Part shown: piece after piece, positions 46,075 to 58,152 of the stretch
Numbering within the stretch: position 1 is the first letter of the stretch
Layout: every line of letters begins with the position of its first letter
Assembly: GCA_932294295.1 (NCBI GenBank)
Contig: OW028580.1
Span: 38,923,836-38,987,835, forward strand
DNA: 64,000 nt
Source: Alitta virens
Lineage: Eukaryota; Annelida; Polychaeta; Phyllodocida; Nereididae
Direction: 5' to 3'
Notes under the pieces: model-generated
What the model was told of the DNA's origin: nothing
Seen by the model: the letters and a program-made list of their open reading frames with translations, nothing else
The model's database searches: none
Made by a program: the position numbers and the translations under genes

Positions 46075-46910
46075 GATAATCTATTGATCCATTTCCCCTG
46101 CTGCAAATTCTTGTTTTTAATTACTAATGAATTGTGCATCACGATAAAGTTCACTTACCTCTTTTTGTGGTATTCACTTTCCTGAAAACAGCACTGATCA
46201 TTTCATGTATATCTGAAACACAATCATGATAAATCACATGCAGAATTAAATCCAGGACTGCTGGAAGACTGTATTAGTACCACAACCACTAGACAACTCA
46301 GTACTCACTACCCACCTTCTGCAGTCTTCATCCACAGTTCACCCACTTCTGGCAACTCCCTAAAAAGAAACATCTAATAAAACATGGCATATGCATTAAA
46401 AAAGTGTATATATATATTCATCTCGACATAAAGGCTAAAAGAATTCTTCCATTCCATTTGAAAGTTGGCAGAAAATCGAAACAGAGTGTATGCCGTTGCA
46501 CAGATATGAACAGTTCTGACAAACGGAGGGCAAAAAGTGCCTTAGCGGTGGCGCTGTGCAGTCAATATGGTGAGGAAGACATATGTACAGTGTATGTAGT
46601 GTATGAAGAGGGCAGATATGAAGAAAATTGATCCCACCATATGTTGGAGTTCAATGTAGAGTATAAAGATATATTTGCTGTTTTCCAAGCACTCCTCGTT
46701 GCTGTGCACTATAACATCTTAAGAAATGAATTATATATTATGTATGTACTATTGATATTGTACTGCATATCTTTTAATGTCAGCACTTTCTGTGTAAGTC
46801 TCAGACTCTTTGCATGCCATTTTTGCATGCTTTGCGTCTTGGCCTGAAATTGGAGCTGGCATGTTGTTCACTTCGTATGTATAAATGTTCCACACATCAT
46901 ATATATTATG
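46075..46910. other. Unassigned interval
   Basis: A 75-codon frame at 46404-46631 and a 68-codon one at 46641-46847 have no recognisable domains or splice context. No repeats matched. Confidence 0.35.
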
Positions 46911-46914
46911 TGGG

Positions 46915-47093
46915 GGCAGGGGCGGGGCCTAGCTCAGTGGTAGCTCCAAACACTGGGTCCCGGGTTCGATTCCCAGTTGAGCCTAACTCGGACGGCTGTT
47001 TCATCCTTCATCTCATTACCATGGTCCCTGCCTGTCCTAATTAACCCAACAGGTGCAGTACATGACATAAAGGCCTAATCCACCCACCACTAC
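46915..47093 (+). mobile_element. SINE-A copy with head deletion
   Basis: A box ctagctcagtggtagct and a good B box, gggttcgattccc, but about 11 bases of the anticodon arm between them (the gcgctgggcttc region) are missing. The body is normal to the ccacccaccac tail. Confidence 0.92.
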
Positions 47094-47609
47094 TTCAAAA
47101 ACAACCCTTCTGCTAAACTTCTGCCCACCAATGAACTAAAAAATCCAAGTAAACCTTCAATTGGAAGCTGTAGCTTAAGTACATCTTACCATTTTTAATG
47201 TTTTATATATGTCAAATGTATTTTATGTGTGTATCTAATCTGTTTTACCATATGGTATATGTTATTTTTGTATTCGCATTTCAACTGTACAATGCTTTAT
47301 CAGTTGCAATAAATTACATAGGTCCTACTTACTAATTAAAACTTAAACGTCTAGGATAAATATACTGAAATGTTGGTGAATCTAAGGAAAATTCATGACT
47401 GACATTTATTTGCAGATCATAGGTGTAGTTATAACACAAGACACATTTGTAATTAAATGGTGATTAAGAACATGTGTGTGCAACTGTGAGGTTTCAATTG
47501 AGTCAACTATTCCATAAGTAGGTATGGCTAGGTTTGGCTTGTTGTAGTTCCAGATATTTCAAGATTACTAGCTCTAGATAGCTATAGTTGAACCTTATTT
47601 ATGAGTAAT

Positions 47610-47765
47610 ACTCAGTGACTGATTTAGGGGTTGCAACCCCTCCCCCCTTGCCTATTACATTTAAATTAAAAATATAAAAAAATTCAGCGTTCCCTGCAAT
47701 TAATTATAACTTGTCAACCCCCCCCCCCCCCCCCCCTGAAAACTTACTAAATCTGCCCCTGGTAC
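47610..47765. repeat. C-rich low-complexity segment with a poly-C run
   Basis: Contains gcaacccctccccccttgcc and an uninterrupted run of about 18 C at 47720-47737. Its ggggttgcaacccc and aaatctgcccctgg words suggest the debris of a transposable element, but no ends were found. Confidence 0.5.
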
Positions 47766-47769
47766 CGTA

Positions 47770-48480
47770 ACGTTTTTAGCCAGCATGTCAACTCATCAAT
47801 ATCATGTAAAGTGCATCTCCTTCCTCTATGAAAAACACTCCACTTCCTTTACTTCTACACATAGAAACAAAGTCAAAACAAGATTCTTTTGTACAAGACA
47901 TTGTGTGTCAATATATTGATCTAGTAGAAGCAGCAGCTTCTATTACGCGGAGAGTATTGATAATAACAGATTATAAAGCTGCCAGAAATGCAGGACTTCC
48001 AGTTGCTGTGCCTTGAAGGCAAATTTCATGGTGAAAATTGATGATCCTTAAGCATGACAATTCATGCTTCCAAGAGCTGCAAAAGGTTTTCTTTTTCAAT
48101 CATTTTGAGACACTAGCTTTATCCTGGAAAATTGGAGTAAGATGATGGTGGAGTCTTGTAATTTGAAGAACTTGAAATAAGGATGAATGGATGATATATT
48201 AAAAAGCAGATTTTAGAGCTGCTTATATTATACCAGATACAATGTAAGCTGGCAAAGACAGTCTAGAACTATTGTGAATGACATTTATAGATTGGTATGT
48301 GAATGAGATAAGTACCCCCATTTTTACCATATTTATCACACTCATTATTGGCAAGAACTTGCACTATAGGGCTACATAATAGCCTTTAGGCCTATCCTAC
48401 CTAATTTTGTTTTATACGGATTGCTAGATATCACTTCTAGTAGTGTACTATTTTATTTCGTGTATTACAAATCTTGGGTT
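47770..48480. other. Unassigned interval
   Basis: A 62-codon frame at 47828-48016 has a plausible amino-acid mix but no recognisable domain or splice site. Nothing else seen. Confidence 0.35.
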
Positions 48481-48481
48481 T

Positions 48482-48796
48482 AGTGCAGTATAGCGGACCC
48501 AAATTTATGCCCATATTAGGCGGCCATTAAAAATTTAATTTTATCAAATAACTCACAAGTTTTAAGTTGTAGCACAATTAAAATAACATTTGGTGTAGAT
48601 AGGCAGGGGTTTAGGGGCGGTAGCCCCCATTGAAAAAGCAAAAAATAAACGCTGTCTTTACCGTGAAGCTGAAACCGCCGTCATAACTACATTAATTTTT
48701 GTGACGTCATAATTACATTTCAAGCATTATACGTCATAGGCCTGGCAGGGAGGCTTGTTAAATATGGTCATAAATCTGGGTCCGCTATACTGCACT
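48482..48796. mobile_element. MITE S with 27-bp inverted termini
   Basis: About 315 bp. The left end AGTGCAGTATAGCGGACCCA continues aatttatg; the right end is cataaatc then TGGGTCCGCTATACTGCACT. This is near-perfect complementarity over about 27 bases. Inside, ggggtttaggggcggtagcc then ccc can fold on itself. It has no coding capacity. Superfamily undecided; the flanks are T-rich on both sides, so the target duplication cannot be read. Confidence 0.9.
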
Positions 48797-48799
48797 TTT

Positions 48800-49580
48800 T
48801 CCCAAATCTTCTATGCCAATTTTAAAATTCAGGCAAAATATGTACATACTAAATGACGATCATCCTGTTTTATAACTTCTGACAATGATTAACTCTTGAC
48901 ATGCCAAGAACCAGCATTTGCCACCCTTGAGCACCCAGGACACTCCAGTGCGTCACAGTAACCTCCAGTTCATGATCTGCGGACTGCTGGTCATTGACCT
49001 TATGCTACAAGGAGAGGATAGAGACACTTTGCTGTTCCCTTAATGGCTACAGACAAAGTGCATAGCAAAGACTTGAGCTTTCTAATATTGATCCTTGTCT
49101 AATCTAATGAACAACAAGGGTTTCTCCGATTGATTCGGCCTGTTTGCCCCCACCCTCATTATTCAAGCCGGAAAATCTACGAGTCCCCGGGAAGATGTCA
49201 CAGCTTTCATCAGGGTCAGACAATGAGAAAGAGCAGAGTTAAAAATGCTGCTGATGCAGCTAGGCTGGGATTCAGATGGAGATGAGATGGAGTGGTCAGG
49301 GTGAAAAGGTGGACTGACATGGTGCTTGATAAGGGTTAGGGGTTTGGACTGTGTTGAGGTTATATGGGATGGAGGGAAATGATGAAGGAGGAGGAGGTTG
49401 ATGGAGGAGGTAAAACGAGGAGGATAGATGGATGGAGGAGGAAGAGGCAGCAGATGAGGAAGAGGAGGAGCAGATGGTATATATGTCATTAAAAATCTAT
49501 CTATCTGTAGAAAAGTGGTAGAATTACATGAGAAAAACAAGAGGCATGAGGCATTGGATAAGAGAATAGGGCATCACATT
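48800..49580. other. Unassigned, purine-rich towards the right
   Basis: GC-richer than most of the window. From about 49380 the plus strand becomes rich in gaggagga words. A 125-codon minus frame (49163-49540) is Pro/Ser/His-rich because of this composition and is not called. Confidence 0.4.
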
Positions 49581-49790
49581 AGAAAGGGAGAAGGGAAGAA
49601 GAAGGGAAGAAGAAGGGAAGAAGAAGAGAGGAAGAAGGGAGGAAGAAGGGAGGAAGAAAGGAGGAAGAAGGGAGGAAGAAGGGAGGAAGACGGGAGGAAG
49701 AAGAGAGGAAGAAGGGAGGAAGAAGGGAGGAAGAAGGGAGGAAGAAGGGAGGAAGAAGGGAGGAAGAAGGGAGGAGGGAAAGGAGGAATA
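49581..49790 (+). repeat. Polypurine tandem repeat, 11-bp unit
   Basis: About 210 bases almost without pyrimidines on the plus strand, mainly the unit aagaagggagg repeated, with gaagaagggaa variants at the left. The Glu/Lys/Arg frame (plus) and Ser/Leu/Pro/Phe frames (minus) follow from the repeat. Confidence 0.95.
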
Positions 49791-50232
49791 GATGGAGGAA
49801 AGGAGGAGGAGATGGAAGAGGAAGAGAACAACTACACGAGGGATGGAGGAGGAGAAATGAGAGAGAATAGGGATAGAAAGCAGATGAAGGATTGAAGCCG
49901 AATAGCTGCATTGCCAAAAGGATAGGAAGGGAGGGAAATGAATGGAATTAGCTCAGCTCCAACGTTTGAAATTCATTAAGTTTTCGAACCACAAGATTGA
50001 CATTTCAGAGGATGTGTCTACCTTGTCAACTTGATAGATGGGAGTTTTATCACAATTTGCAATTTCGACATCTGGTCTGAGAGCACAGCCACAATAACAA
50101 GAAAATACAATACAATAGGTTGGCAGGGTAAAGACAAAAGGTCATTTCAGCGGTCAACGCCAAAATCAATCGTTGTTACAGAAAGTGATAGAATCTGATT
50201 CTTTTCTGAGAAATGTAAGAAAAAAAAAAAAT

Positions 50233-50350
50233 GAAAAACGAGAAAGGCAACAAAACCACAGGAAAACGAGAAAGGCGACAAAACCACAGGAAAACGAGAA
50301 AGGCGACAAAACCACAGGAAAACGAGAAAGGCAACAAAACCACAGGAAAG
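50233..50350 (+). repeat. 28-bp tandem repeat, four copies
   Basis: Unit gaaaacgagaaaggcgacaa then aaccacag, with starts at about 50233, 50262, 50290 and 50318. The outer copies have gcaac where the inner two have gcgac. A stub of a fifth copy begins at 50346. Confidence 0.95.
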
Positions 50351-50539
50351 CAGATATACTGTTGCAATATGTGTGCTACGTGACAAGACTGAAATTACAA
50401 CTTCACACCACTTAAGGATAGCAGATTTGTAGCAGGTACTTTCCACTTAGATTTTCACAATGTCACTCCCCATTCATGTGCACATTTCACACTTGCCAGC
50501 TTCTGGCACATATTTGGTCTGTCTGTGACAGTGTTTGCT

Positions 50540-50670
50540 GTTTCTATGGTAACGAAATGCTGAAATTTAAACAATATGAAAGCATCAACAACAGCTGAAG
50601 GTCGATCGCTAAAGCTAGCTAAATCATTTAGCATACGTTGCTATGGCAGCCATATTGCCCCTAGCAACGG
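50540..50670. promoter_or_regulatory. Possible RFX X-box cluster
   Basis: gtttctatggtaac at 50540-50553 fits the X-box consensus GTHNYYATRRNAAC at every position. gttgctatggcagc at 50637-50650 differs at one position. A half-site, ctagcaac, follows at 50661-50668. RFX factors bind such sites in promoters of ciliary genes in animals (established). No downstream gene was identified, so a regulatory role is inference. Confidence 0.35.
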
Positions 50671-50699
50671 TTGACAAATGATTATGTCACTAAAGAAGA

Positions 50700-51770
50700 A
50701 AAAGCAGCAACCTAATTAGTCTTGGAATAGGTCCCTGAGGTACCCCTTTGTGTTGATGTTAAACAGCTTTAACAGCACATAATGACACGCATAAACTGTA
50801 AGTAAACTCGTGTCTAACCATGTGTATAGACTCGCAATAGCTTTTATCTGGCTTATAGCCTGTTTAAAGTCTTTTTAATTACACTGCACTGAAACTGTCA
50901 GCAAAAATTGCCTTAAAATCATCTACCCTGCTGGAATGAGATTTTTGCCATTGATTACTCTCATTGAAGCTCCTGTAATCATAGCTTGTTAAAGCACACC
51001 TAATTCAATTATGTCCAATTGTTTAATAACAGCTTCTGGAGCAGCGAGGATATTGCAAAGTAATCTCACAAGCCTTGTTATGTTGTTTTAGTAACATTAA
51101 AATCCAAAAATAAAACATTAATTGCTGACGAAGAGCTTTGTTAATTGCTACAGCCAGGAAGGTTACGTTTTGTTAATTATCTTCTAAAGTCCTTCTCTTC
51201 TTCGGTTGGCTTTATGGAAAATTTTCTTCAATCTCGTTTGATATAATATTTAATCAAGGAAGCCTAACATTGTTGGTATGAAATAAAGGATTTAATCGAA
51301 ATTTTACCTGAAAAAATTGCCATTATTCTGGGAAGTTCATTAATTTTGAAATGTAACCAATTGATTATTTCAAGCCAAGACTTAAAACGTAATCTAATTG
51401 GACAATTAGTGCATTGTAGCTTTAGAAATTACCACTATGATTGTCTCTTAAATTTTTGCTTACATTGGTTAGGTTTATAGAGATTTAAAAAAATGCGTTT
51501 TAATAATATAATGCTGAGCTGCTTGGTGTCCTCCAGTTTAAGAAATTAATATTGGCTACTGTGTTTTGGGTTGATCTTTAAATTAGCATACCTTTTTAGA
51601 TTGTGTCTTTATACATATATATATCTTTAATGCTCTGGCAAAAAGAAATCTCACATGGGGTAAATTTGTGTAACTTGGTGTGGACTCCAAATCGTATATC
51701 ATCACTGTTTTTGCTTTTTCTAGTGGCCATAAAAGCAGACCTCACTTTAGCATAGTGTTGCAAAGACATT
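50700..51770. other. Unassigned interval
   Basis: AT-rich, repeat-poor. A 45-base scrap at about 51660-51704 (taacttggtgtggactccaa) matches the SINE-B body. Nothing else recognised. Confidence 0.4.
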
Positions 51771-51869
51771 ACTTATACAAATCCAAAACCACAACCAACA
51801 TTTATATATTTGACAGCTGACATCAAACGACCAGTCATAAATATGCTGTCTGTGTAAGCAGAGCAATAT

Positions 51870-52148
51870 ATGTGCAACCGAATTTGTAGAGGCAATATGG
51901 TGAATAAGACATCCACATTAGGTTGGAAATTTGATGCCAAGGGAAAAGCCAGTCTATCTGTCATGATTACAGTAAATAAACCCGGTGATGCTGATGGTAT
52001 GGGACTCCAGGGAGAGTGTCTTCTCTTGCTAGAGGACCTATTTAGGTCTCCCTTACAACAGCGTCCTATCAGAACAATCAACATAATTGCCATCACCATT
52101 CACAGGACTGTCATCATGATTGTCACCATAGAGACAGTGCTCTACTAA
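51870..52148 (+). CDS. Unrecognised 92-codon open frame
   Basis: The frame includes LGWKFDAKGKASLSVMITVN and GLQGECLLLLEDLF, then a hydrophobic end rich in Ile, Val and Thr. The region is locally GC-richer and has mixed codon usage. An overlapping minus frame (51773-52099, 108 codons) is also open. No domain, splice site or homologue was recognised, so it is only a candidate. Confidence 0.2.
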   Translation: MCNRICRGNMVNKTSTLGWKFDAKGKASLSVMITVNKPGDADGMGLQGECLLLLEDLFRSPLQQRPIRTINIIAITIHRTVIMIVTIETVLY

Positions 52149-52273
52149 TGTTGCCCAATTACCATTCTGCCCCAAAGAATGTCACGTGTTACTATTAGTA
52201 TTTAGAATAGAACAAACCCTAATGAGGGTTCAGGACAATGCAATAGAACATCTCTACTATGTTATTGGGCCAT

Positions 52274-52582
52274 TAGTAGATAGATAGATCTATAGACAGA
52301 TAGATGTGGAAAGTGCAGCCCTCTAAGGCAAGTTCTTACCACTAGTGTGGGTTGATTGGTGAGGGGAGAGAGTAGACCACCCATGTTACACATTTACCCC
52401 ATGGGAGAAATCTTTTACTTGCCTCTGCATAGACATAGAGTACAAGGGACCACCAATTTAATGTCTCATCCGAACGACAACCAGCTGGGTGTGCCCGAGC
52501 CTGGGATCGAACCCGGGACCTTCATCAGAGCTGGCTAATGTGGAATTGGCGGATGCCTTAACCATTAGGCCACCCAGCTGCT
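52274..52582 (-). mobile_element. SINE-B, GATA-tailed subfamily, full length
   Basis: Read on minus: head gcagctgggtggcctaatgg then ttaaggcatccgcc (A box), B box gggttcgatccca, body (gtcgttcggatgagacatta, gtctatgcagaggcaagtaa, atgtgtaacatgggtggtct) and 3' end gggctgcactttccacatct then an imperfect ATCT tail. This is the best reference copy for the family. Confidence 0.93.
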
Positions 52583-52599
52583 TGTAATGGCCATAACAG

Positions 52600-52695
52600 A
52601 AGCTTAGTGGTCTAGTGGTTAATGTTCTAATTGGTGTCTGTTCGGGAATAGGGTTCAATTCCTAGCCAAGGTGGTCTTAAGCAATATCTCATCCA
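52600..52695 (+). mobile_element. tRNA-like head of another SINE, fragment
   Basis: Contains an A-box-like tagtggtctagtggttaatg and a B box gggttcaattcct, about 35 bases apart, then cttaagcaatatctcatcca. It begins 18 bases after the SINE-B head. It may be a short piece of a third tRNA-SINE family. Confidence 0.5.
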
Positions 52696-52699
52696 GAAG

Positions 52700-53450
52700 T
52701 AATTCTGTATGAATGGTACATTTAATCTTTATATTGCTTCTCTAGCTTTTGCGTTATCTTTGCTTTTATTATTAATGATACATAGATCTTTAAAATTGTG
52801 TCATTGCCAAATAAAGTATAGTAAAATGCACAAACATTATGTATGAAACATATGCACCAGTTCGAAAACTGCTTATTTTTACAGTATATACAAGCTGAAG
52901 ATACCAACAACAAAAGCATATGTAGGTGGTGTCATAGGTACAGACTCTACAATTGGCAGAAATACCATTCATTATAATGCTCCCAAAACACCACAAATGA
53001 AAGAGCACAGTCTGAAAACTAGTCTGAATTATCTAGGGGACTATCAGGGCCAGAAAAGCAATGAGAAAACAGCGGCATAGAAAGTAGCAGTGACAGTAGG
53101 TGAAACTCTACACAGATTACAGAGCAAGTCACAGCTCAGCCAGTTTCAGACTAGGAGATTGAATTTCTCTGTAGCCCCAGCTGAAGAATGAGACCACAGA
53201 AAAGAAGTGACTGGCCAAATGAAGGCATTAAAGTTTTCTGCCACATGATATGGGTGCAGTAGAGTCATTGGAGCAGAATAGCTGTAGTGTGTCACACTAG
53301 GTTGTTACTGGAGTTACTCTGAATTAGAGTTACTCTGTGTCTGCTTGGTGACAGTTCGTACAGTAGATGGTAGACAGTCATTTTATTGTACAATGTACAT
53401 AGTTTATTAATATTATATGTCATGCCAAGGTATGTTGTAAGAAAATGGGC
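52700..53450. other. Unassigned interval
   Basis: No repeat, frame or regulatory cluster recognised. Confidence 0.4.
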
Positions 53451-53550
53451 CACACTGTTGGCGGCACACTGTTGGCGGCACACTGTTGGCGGCACACTGT
53501 TGGCGGCACACTGTTGGCGGCACACTGTTGGCGGCACACTGTTGTTGGCA
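53451..53550 (+). repeat. 14-bp tandem repeat, six copies plus decaying tail
   Basis: cacactgttggcgg is repeated exactly six times from 53451, with a seventh broken copy at 53535. Related words (cactacattgaca, gcactccattggc, gcactatgttgg) continue to about 53710, so the array decays gradually on its right side. Confidence 0.95.
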
Positions 53551-53719
53551 CTACATTGACACTTGGCACTCCATTGGCTTGATTTTGGCACTATGTCAAC
53601 ACTGTTGGAGCTCCATTGGCAGTCCACTGGTACACTGTTGGCACTTTGTTAGCACTATGTTGGCAGTCTGTTGGTAATTCATTGGCACACTGTTAGCACT
53701 ATGTTGGTATTATGTTCAC

Positions 53720-56700
53720 CGGCTTCTGCAACAAATGACCCAACATTATCTATGAAGTGATGTGCAGGCAGAATGACACAAAAAAGCGGTGGTAGAGTCT
53801 AAAGCTTTATTAGCACGCGGTGGCAGACCGTTGAATCTGAAATTGTTACAAAAAATACAAACTAAGTATAAGACACACATAAAAATGGACAGACATGACA
53901 GACATAATGGACAAACAGACAGGACAGACATAATGGACAAACAGACACCTATAGATATACTAACATCAATACAAATTCATCTGTCATCCATTACAAGTTT
54001 ACCTTCTATATTAAATAGACATTAATTAACTCATAATACATACAGATACATGGCTTACTATCACAATCACTTAAGTGTCATTTACATTGTAAATTAAACA
54101 TAGAAAACAGTGCAATATAATAATGAAAACTTACAAACATCAATAGCACTCCAGGCCATCCACTACTAATGCCAGATCAGCTCACAAAACACTCATCACA
54201 CTCAAGTAATCATTTCCTTTGCAGCTTGTATAAACATAATAAATATCCACTTCCTTGTAATATTCCATTTAAAATAGCTTATAAAATGGTCCTTTCCCTT
54301 CAGCTGTTCATTGCAAACTCCATATCCTCCTGGATATCTCACATTCAACAAACTAAAACAAAGCAGCTTCACACCTCTCACATCCTGAACCTTGACACAA
54401 CAGCTTTCACTGGACTGTGTACAGCATTATCCTGGTTTTGCATCTAACATCAGTTATCTGTCAATAACACAACTTTCTGTGCTTATGCTTATTATTCTGT
54501 GCTTATCTATTATACTCTAGAACTAAAATATTTTCAAATTAGTTGCAAATCAGGGTTTATAGCTTGTCAATAGACTTGCTGATGACACGCTCAGTAAGCC
54601 AAACCAGAGCCTTTTTCAATCTCTTGGGAATAGTAAGCCGTGAAGTTACCAGCAGGGGCTTAAGAGCTAACACCAGTGCCATTACTGTGGTTGCCTATGG
54701 CTTACCTTCCATTGTATTCCCAGGGACTTCGAAGTGGTGTTTGGATGGGGGTGAAGTGTTACAGCAAAGATGCATATATGGTCTTTGGTGCCGAAGCATA
54801 CATCAAATTTCTCCTTACTGTACACGCTGTAGTAATGAGTGTTTTACCCACAAAACAATGGTATATATCTGCTGTTAGCTAGTCTATTAGGAAAATTTCT
54901 TGCTTGAATAATCTTTATTCTTAATTAAAAATGATGTAAATTATATAAATTTATAAATCTAGAATACTTCTGATATTCTTGTCACATTTTGTTTGCAACA
55001 CCTTTGAATATTATAGTTTATAGTAATTACAGTAAAATCCCTGATGGAATGAGAAAGACGTTTTCTTTTGTTGTTTTTCATGGCATTCGTGTGGAGTTCA
55101 TTTTGTTTCCTTTTGTTTTTAATGGCTGATCGTTGTAGCGGCTCATGTTACAAACTATTTGCTTTCTTATTTTTTTCCTTTGTTGTTTGTTTTTCTCCTA
55201 TTTGCCTGTTATTTTCTCCTTTTTGTCCGTGTTTGGTCTGCACTCTGTCCTAGCAAACAAACAAGGAAGAGCCATATACGTTTTTGCAGTCTGTGCAAGT
55301 ATGTGCCTTTCTTGAGCCATGCCCTCACGCGATGTTCACCCTAAGCCATGTTTGCATAGGCTGGGCCCTGTACTACATACAGATGTGTGAGCTCGCATTG
55401 TAATATTTTTTCTGATGCCTCTTTGTGGTCAGATGCAAAAAAAAAACTGAATGAAAACAGCTTTCCTGACTTCTAGTGTGACCCTGTCCTGCTCAGCCAG
55501 TCTTTGTGTCTTGTGCATAGCCAAAGCTATTTCATAGAGCACTTCATCTTGGCAGTTTTCTATAGCTAACAATATGCATCTTTGCCTGTAAACACTTTCA
55601 GAATGTCTGTTTATCTATGTATTATGTGTAGGCCTACAACACTACAGAGTGTATATTATATCAGTGTATTAATTTTTAGAATTGCATTGCCAATATTATA
55701 CTGATACCATTAATTAATTAATTAAAGAGCTTTTGGTTTAAATCCAATTATTCACATATTTTTAGTTTGAATTTTTATACATTTGGTTATGTATTTCATT
55801 TTGAAAGACCCATGTGATTTTAAGTTCAATGTTATACAAATTTCCTACAGATTTGATGTATGAGATGTATGAACTGCGCCATATGAAATCAATAATTTTT
55901 AAGTTTACTTGTTTTGAAGGTCATTTGATAATTACACTTGACTTATGACATCATTATTGAGGTGATAGCAAATGAAGGAATGAATTTGGTGCACATGCAG
56001 TAAGTGATTACATCACATTGATAATATGCAATTACTCGATTGCAGTCACAGTATGAGAATAGGGTGAATAATGCTCAACCATATAAGCATTCAATAAATG
56101 ACTGCAATGTGTCAGCATCACCCCAATAGCATAGTATGGAAAGACAAAAAACAAAAAAAAACTTGCTGTATGCTGTGACTACAATAATCCAACACTATAT
56201 GAGGCCTCCTATATACTGTCCTATAAACGCCAAGTCAGCAAGAGCAATAATTAACCACAGCAGCACATCCTAGGACTAGAGCCTACAGCCACCCACCAGC
56301 AACCAGCCAAGACCTAGCCCGATCATCCGCTGTTCGCTTTAGCACTTTTGTGCACTGGCTTATGTGAGTTGGCTTACCTTTAGACATTTACATATCGCTG
56401 AGGTTTTGGGGACATTTCCAGCCCTCCTACCTCCCACAATGTTGCGTGATGAAAAATGCAGGATACCCAATTTTATGGTCAAGCAATGAGTATTAGCTAA
56501 GTCATTACTGTCTTTCATACTCACAAGTCACTCATACTGTGCCAACTCGCACATACAACTGGTCTCTGTCTGTTTGCTAGTGCTCACAACAAATGACTGA
56601 CAATAATCAAAAGCGATAGGCCTTAGAAGTGAACAGCAGCAACTCGGGCAAGCCAAGACTGTGATTTGTTTCATTAGTGCCCTCAATGAATCACAGCTTT

Positions 56701-56980
56701 GCGGCACAGCTCCATATTGCCTTGAGCTTAATGAAAGTGATTAAGGACTTGCAACCCTAGCAGGGGTAAATCAAGTACGTTCATCAAGCAACCACAAAAG
56801 GCAGGGTACGCCACAATAAGCAAGAACTACCCTACCCCTAAAGGGTGTTCAGCTCCACTGGTTCATATGACGATGCTCTTTAATTGCCTCCTTGATGAGG
56901 TGCCATGAATTCACAAGGGGCTGTAAATCAAGATATAGTTCTTGAAGGACACCAGAGAGAGTGAAAGAAGGGTAGTTGGT
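53720..56980. other. Long unassigned interval
   Basis: A GC-richer 330-bp patch at 54545-54880 has overlapping frames of 111 and 68 codons without recognisable domains. A T-rich segment at 55065-55250 is followed by an A10 run near 55437, possibly the tail of an old retroinsertion. A gaca-rich tract is at 53885-53950. No transposon ends or splice pairs were recognised. Confidence 0.35.
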
Positions 56981-56984
56981 GTAC

Positions 56985-57168
56985 ACGCGGTGGGTGGGTT
57001 TTACGTCCTGTATTTCTGCACCTGATGGGCTAATTAGGACAGGCAGGGACCATGGCAATAAGATGAAGGATGAAACAGCCATCCAACTTAGGCTCGACCT
57101 GGAATTGAACTTGAGACCCAGTGGTTGGAAGCCCAGAGCACATCCACTGAGCTAGGCCCAATCATGGT
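56985..57168 (-). mobile_element. SINE-A, minus strand
   Basis: Read on minus: gggcctagctcagtggatgt, cttccaaccactgggtctca, B-box position agttcaattccag, gcctaagttggatggctgtt, normal body. A 7-bp repeat tggtgta on both sides (about 56976 and 57165) may be the target duplication. Confidence 0.92.
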
Positions 57169-57388
57169 GTATGTGATCCAGGGTTCAAATCTTGATCTTA
57201 TGTTACCCTGGTTACTTACACCAAGATAATATTATTGTTCCAAAATGACCACACAATTAAGTGATTTTTTCTCTTAGTAATACACAGGGTATGCACTGCT
57301 GTTCAAAGGTTTGGAATCAAGTGGTTCAACCCACCAATAACAGTTATATTTCGGAAAGATTATTGGTTCAAGTTTGCCACTTTCAGGG

Positions 57389-57413
57389 ATAGATAGATAG
57401 ATGGATAGATAGT

Positions 57414-57449
<36 letters not shown>

Positions 57450-57600
57450 GATAAATAGATACATACATACATACATACATACATACATCCATACATACAT
57501 CCATACATACATACATGCATACATACATACATACATACATACATGCATACATCTGGAAGTGCCACCCCCTAACAATTACTTGCCTCCTACTATGGTTGAC
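57389..57600 (-). repeat. GATA then CATA array next to a decayed SINE-B tail
   Basis: GATA units occupy about 57389-57460 and CATA units 57461-57551, with a sharp switch. Right after, catctggaagtgccaccccc then actatggttgacc resembles the tail-proximal part of SINE-B in minus orientation. The array therefore probably grew from a SINE tail. Confidence 0.85.
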
Positions 57601-57604
57601 CGGA

Positions 57605-58150
57605 CAATACTGTGATAATTCTCTTTGACATAGTATTTTCCTCTAGCTATTTAACTTCAAAGAGGATAAACTCAGACAAAGTGAGTTCGTTTTTGGTGGA
57701 CACCTGGTACTTTACTTATTCTCTTGCTTGAGTGATTTGAAAGAGAATTAGAAATAAGGAAAAATTATCACAACTCGAAACTGAGTAGAGAACCTACATA
57801 ACAGTTTCGTACATTTGCCAGTTGTGAAGGTGCCAAGACGATTTTCAGTCTATACTGGTAAACAGTATTGCGTGAGATCATAGTAACAGGCCCAGCTGGT
57901 GATTTCACAGGCAAATAAAACGTAAAGGACCTTTTCGTGTCCACAAATGCACTTTTACAGCACTGACAACATTTACACAGTAATGGGATATAACCTTTAA
58001 CTGTTGGTAAATAACTGAGAACCTACTTAAGAACAAAGAGCTACAACTCAACTATGAAGTGTATTCAGGCATTAACCATTATTACACCACATGAAGTCAC
58101 AGGTTTAAGGTGATTTTTATTACAGAGCAGCAATAGACAACATACTTAAA
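57605..58150. other. Unassigned interval
   Basis: No frame, repeat or end structure recognised. Confidence 0.4.
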
Positions 58151-58152
58151 AT

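Noticed and set aside
45895..46154. Frames of Tyr/Leu/Ser/Ile at GATA arrays (also at 57274, 61657 and 62571)
   Set aside because: Pure tetranucleotide repeat translation.
49163..49917. 125-codon Pro/Ser/His frame, 126-codon Glu/Lys/Arg frame and Ser/Leu/Pro frames
   Set aside because: They reflect purine-strand bias and the 11-bp repeat, not a gene.
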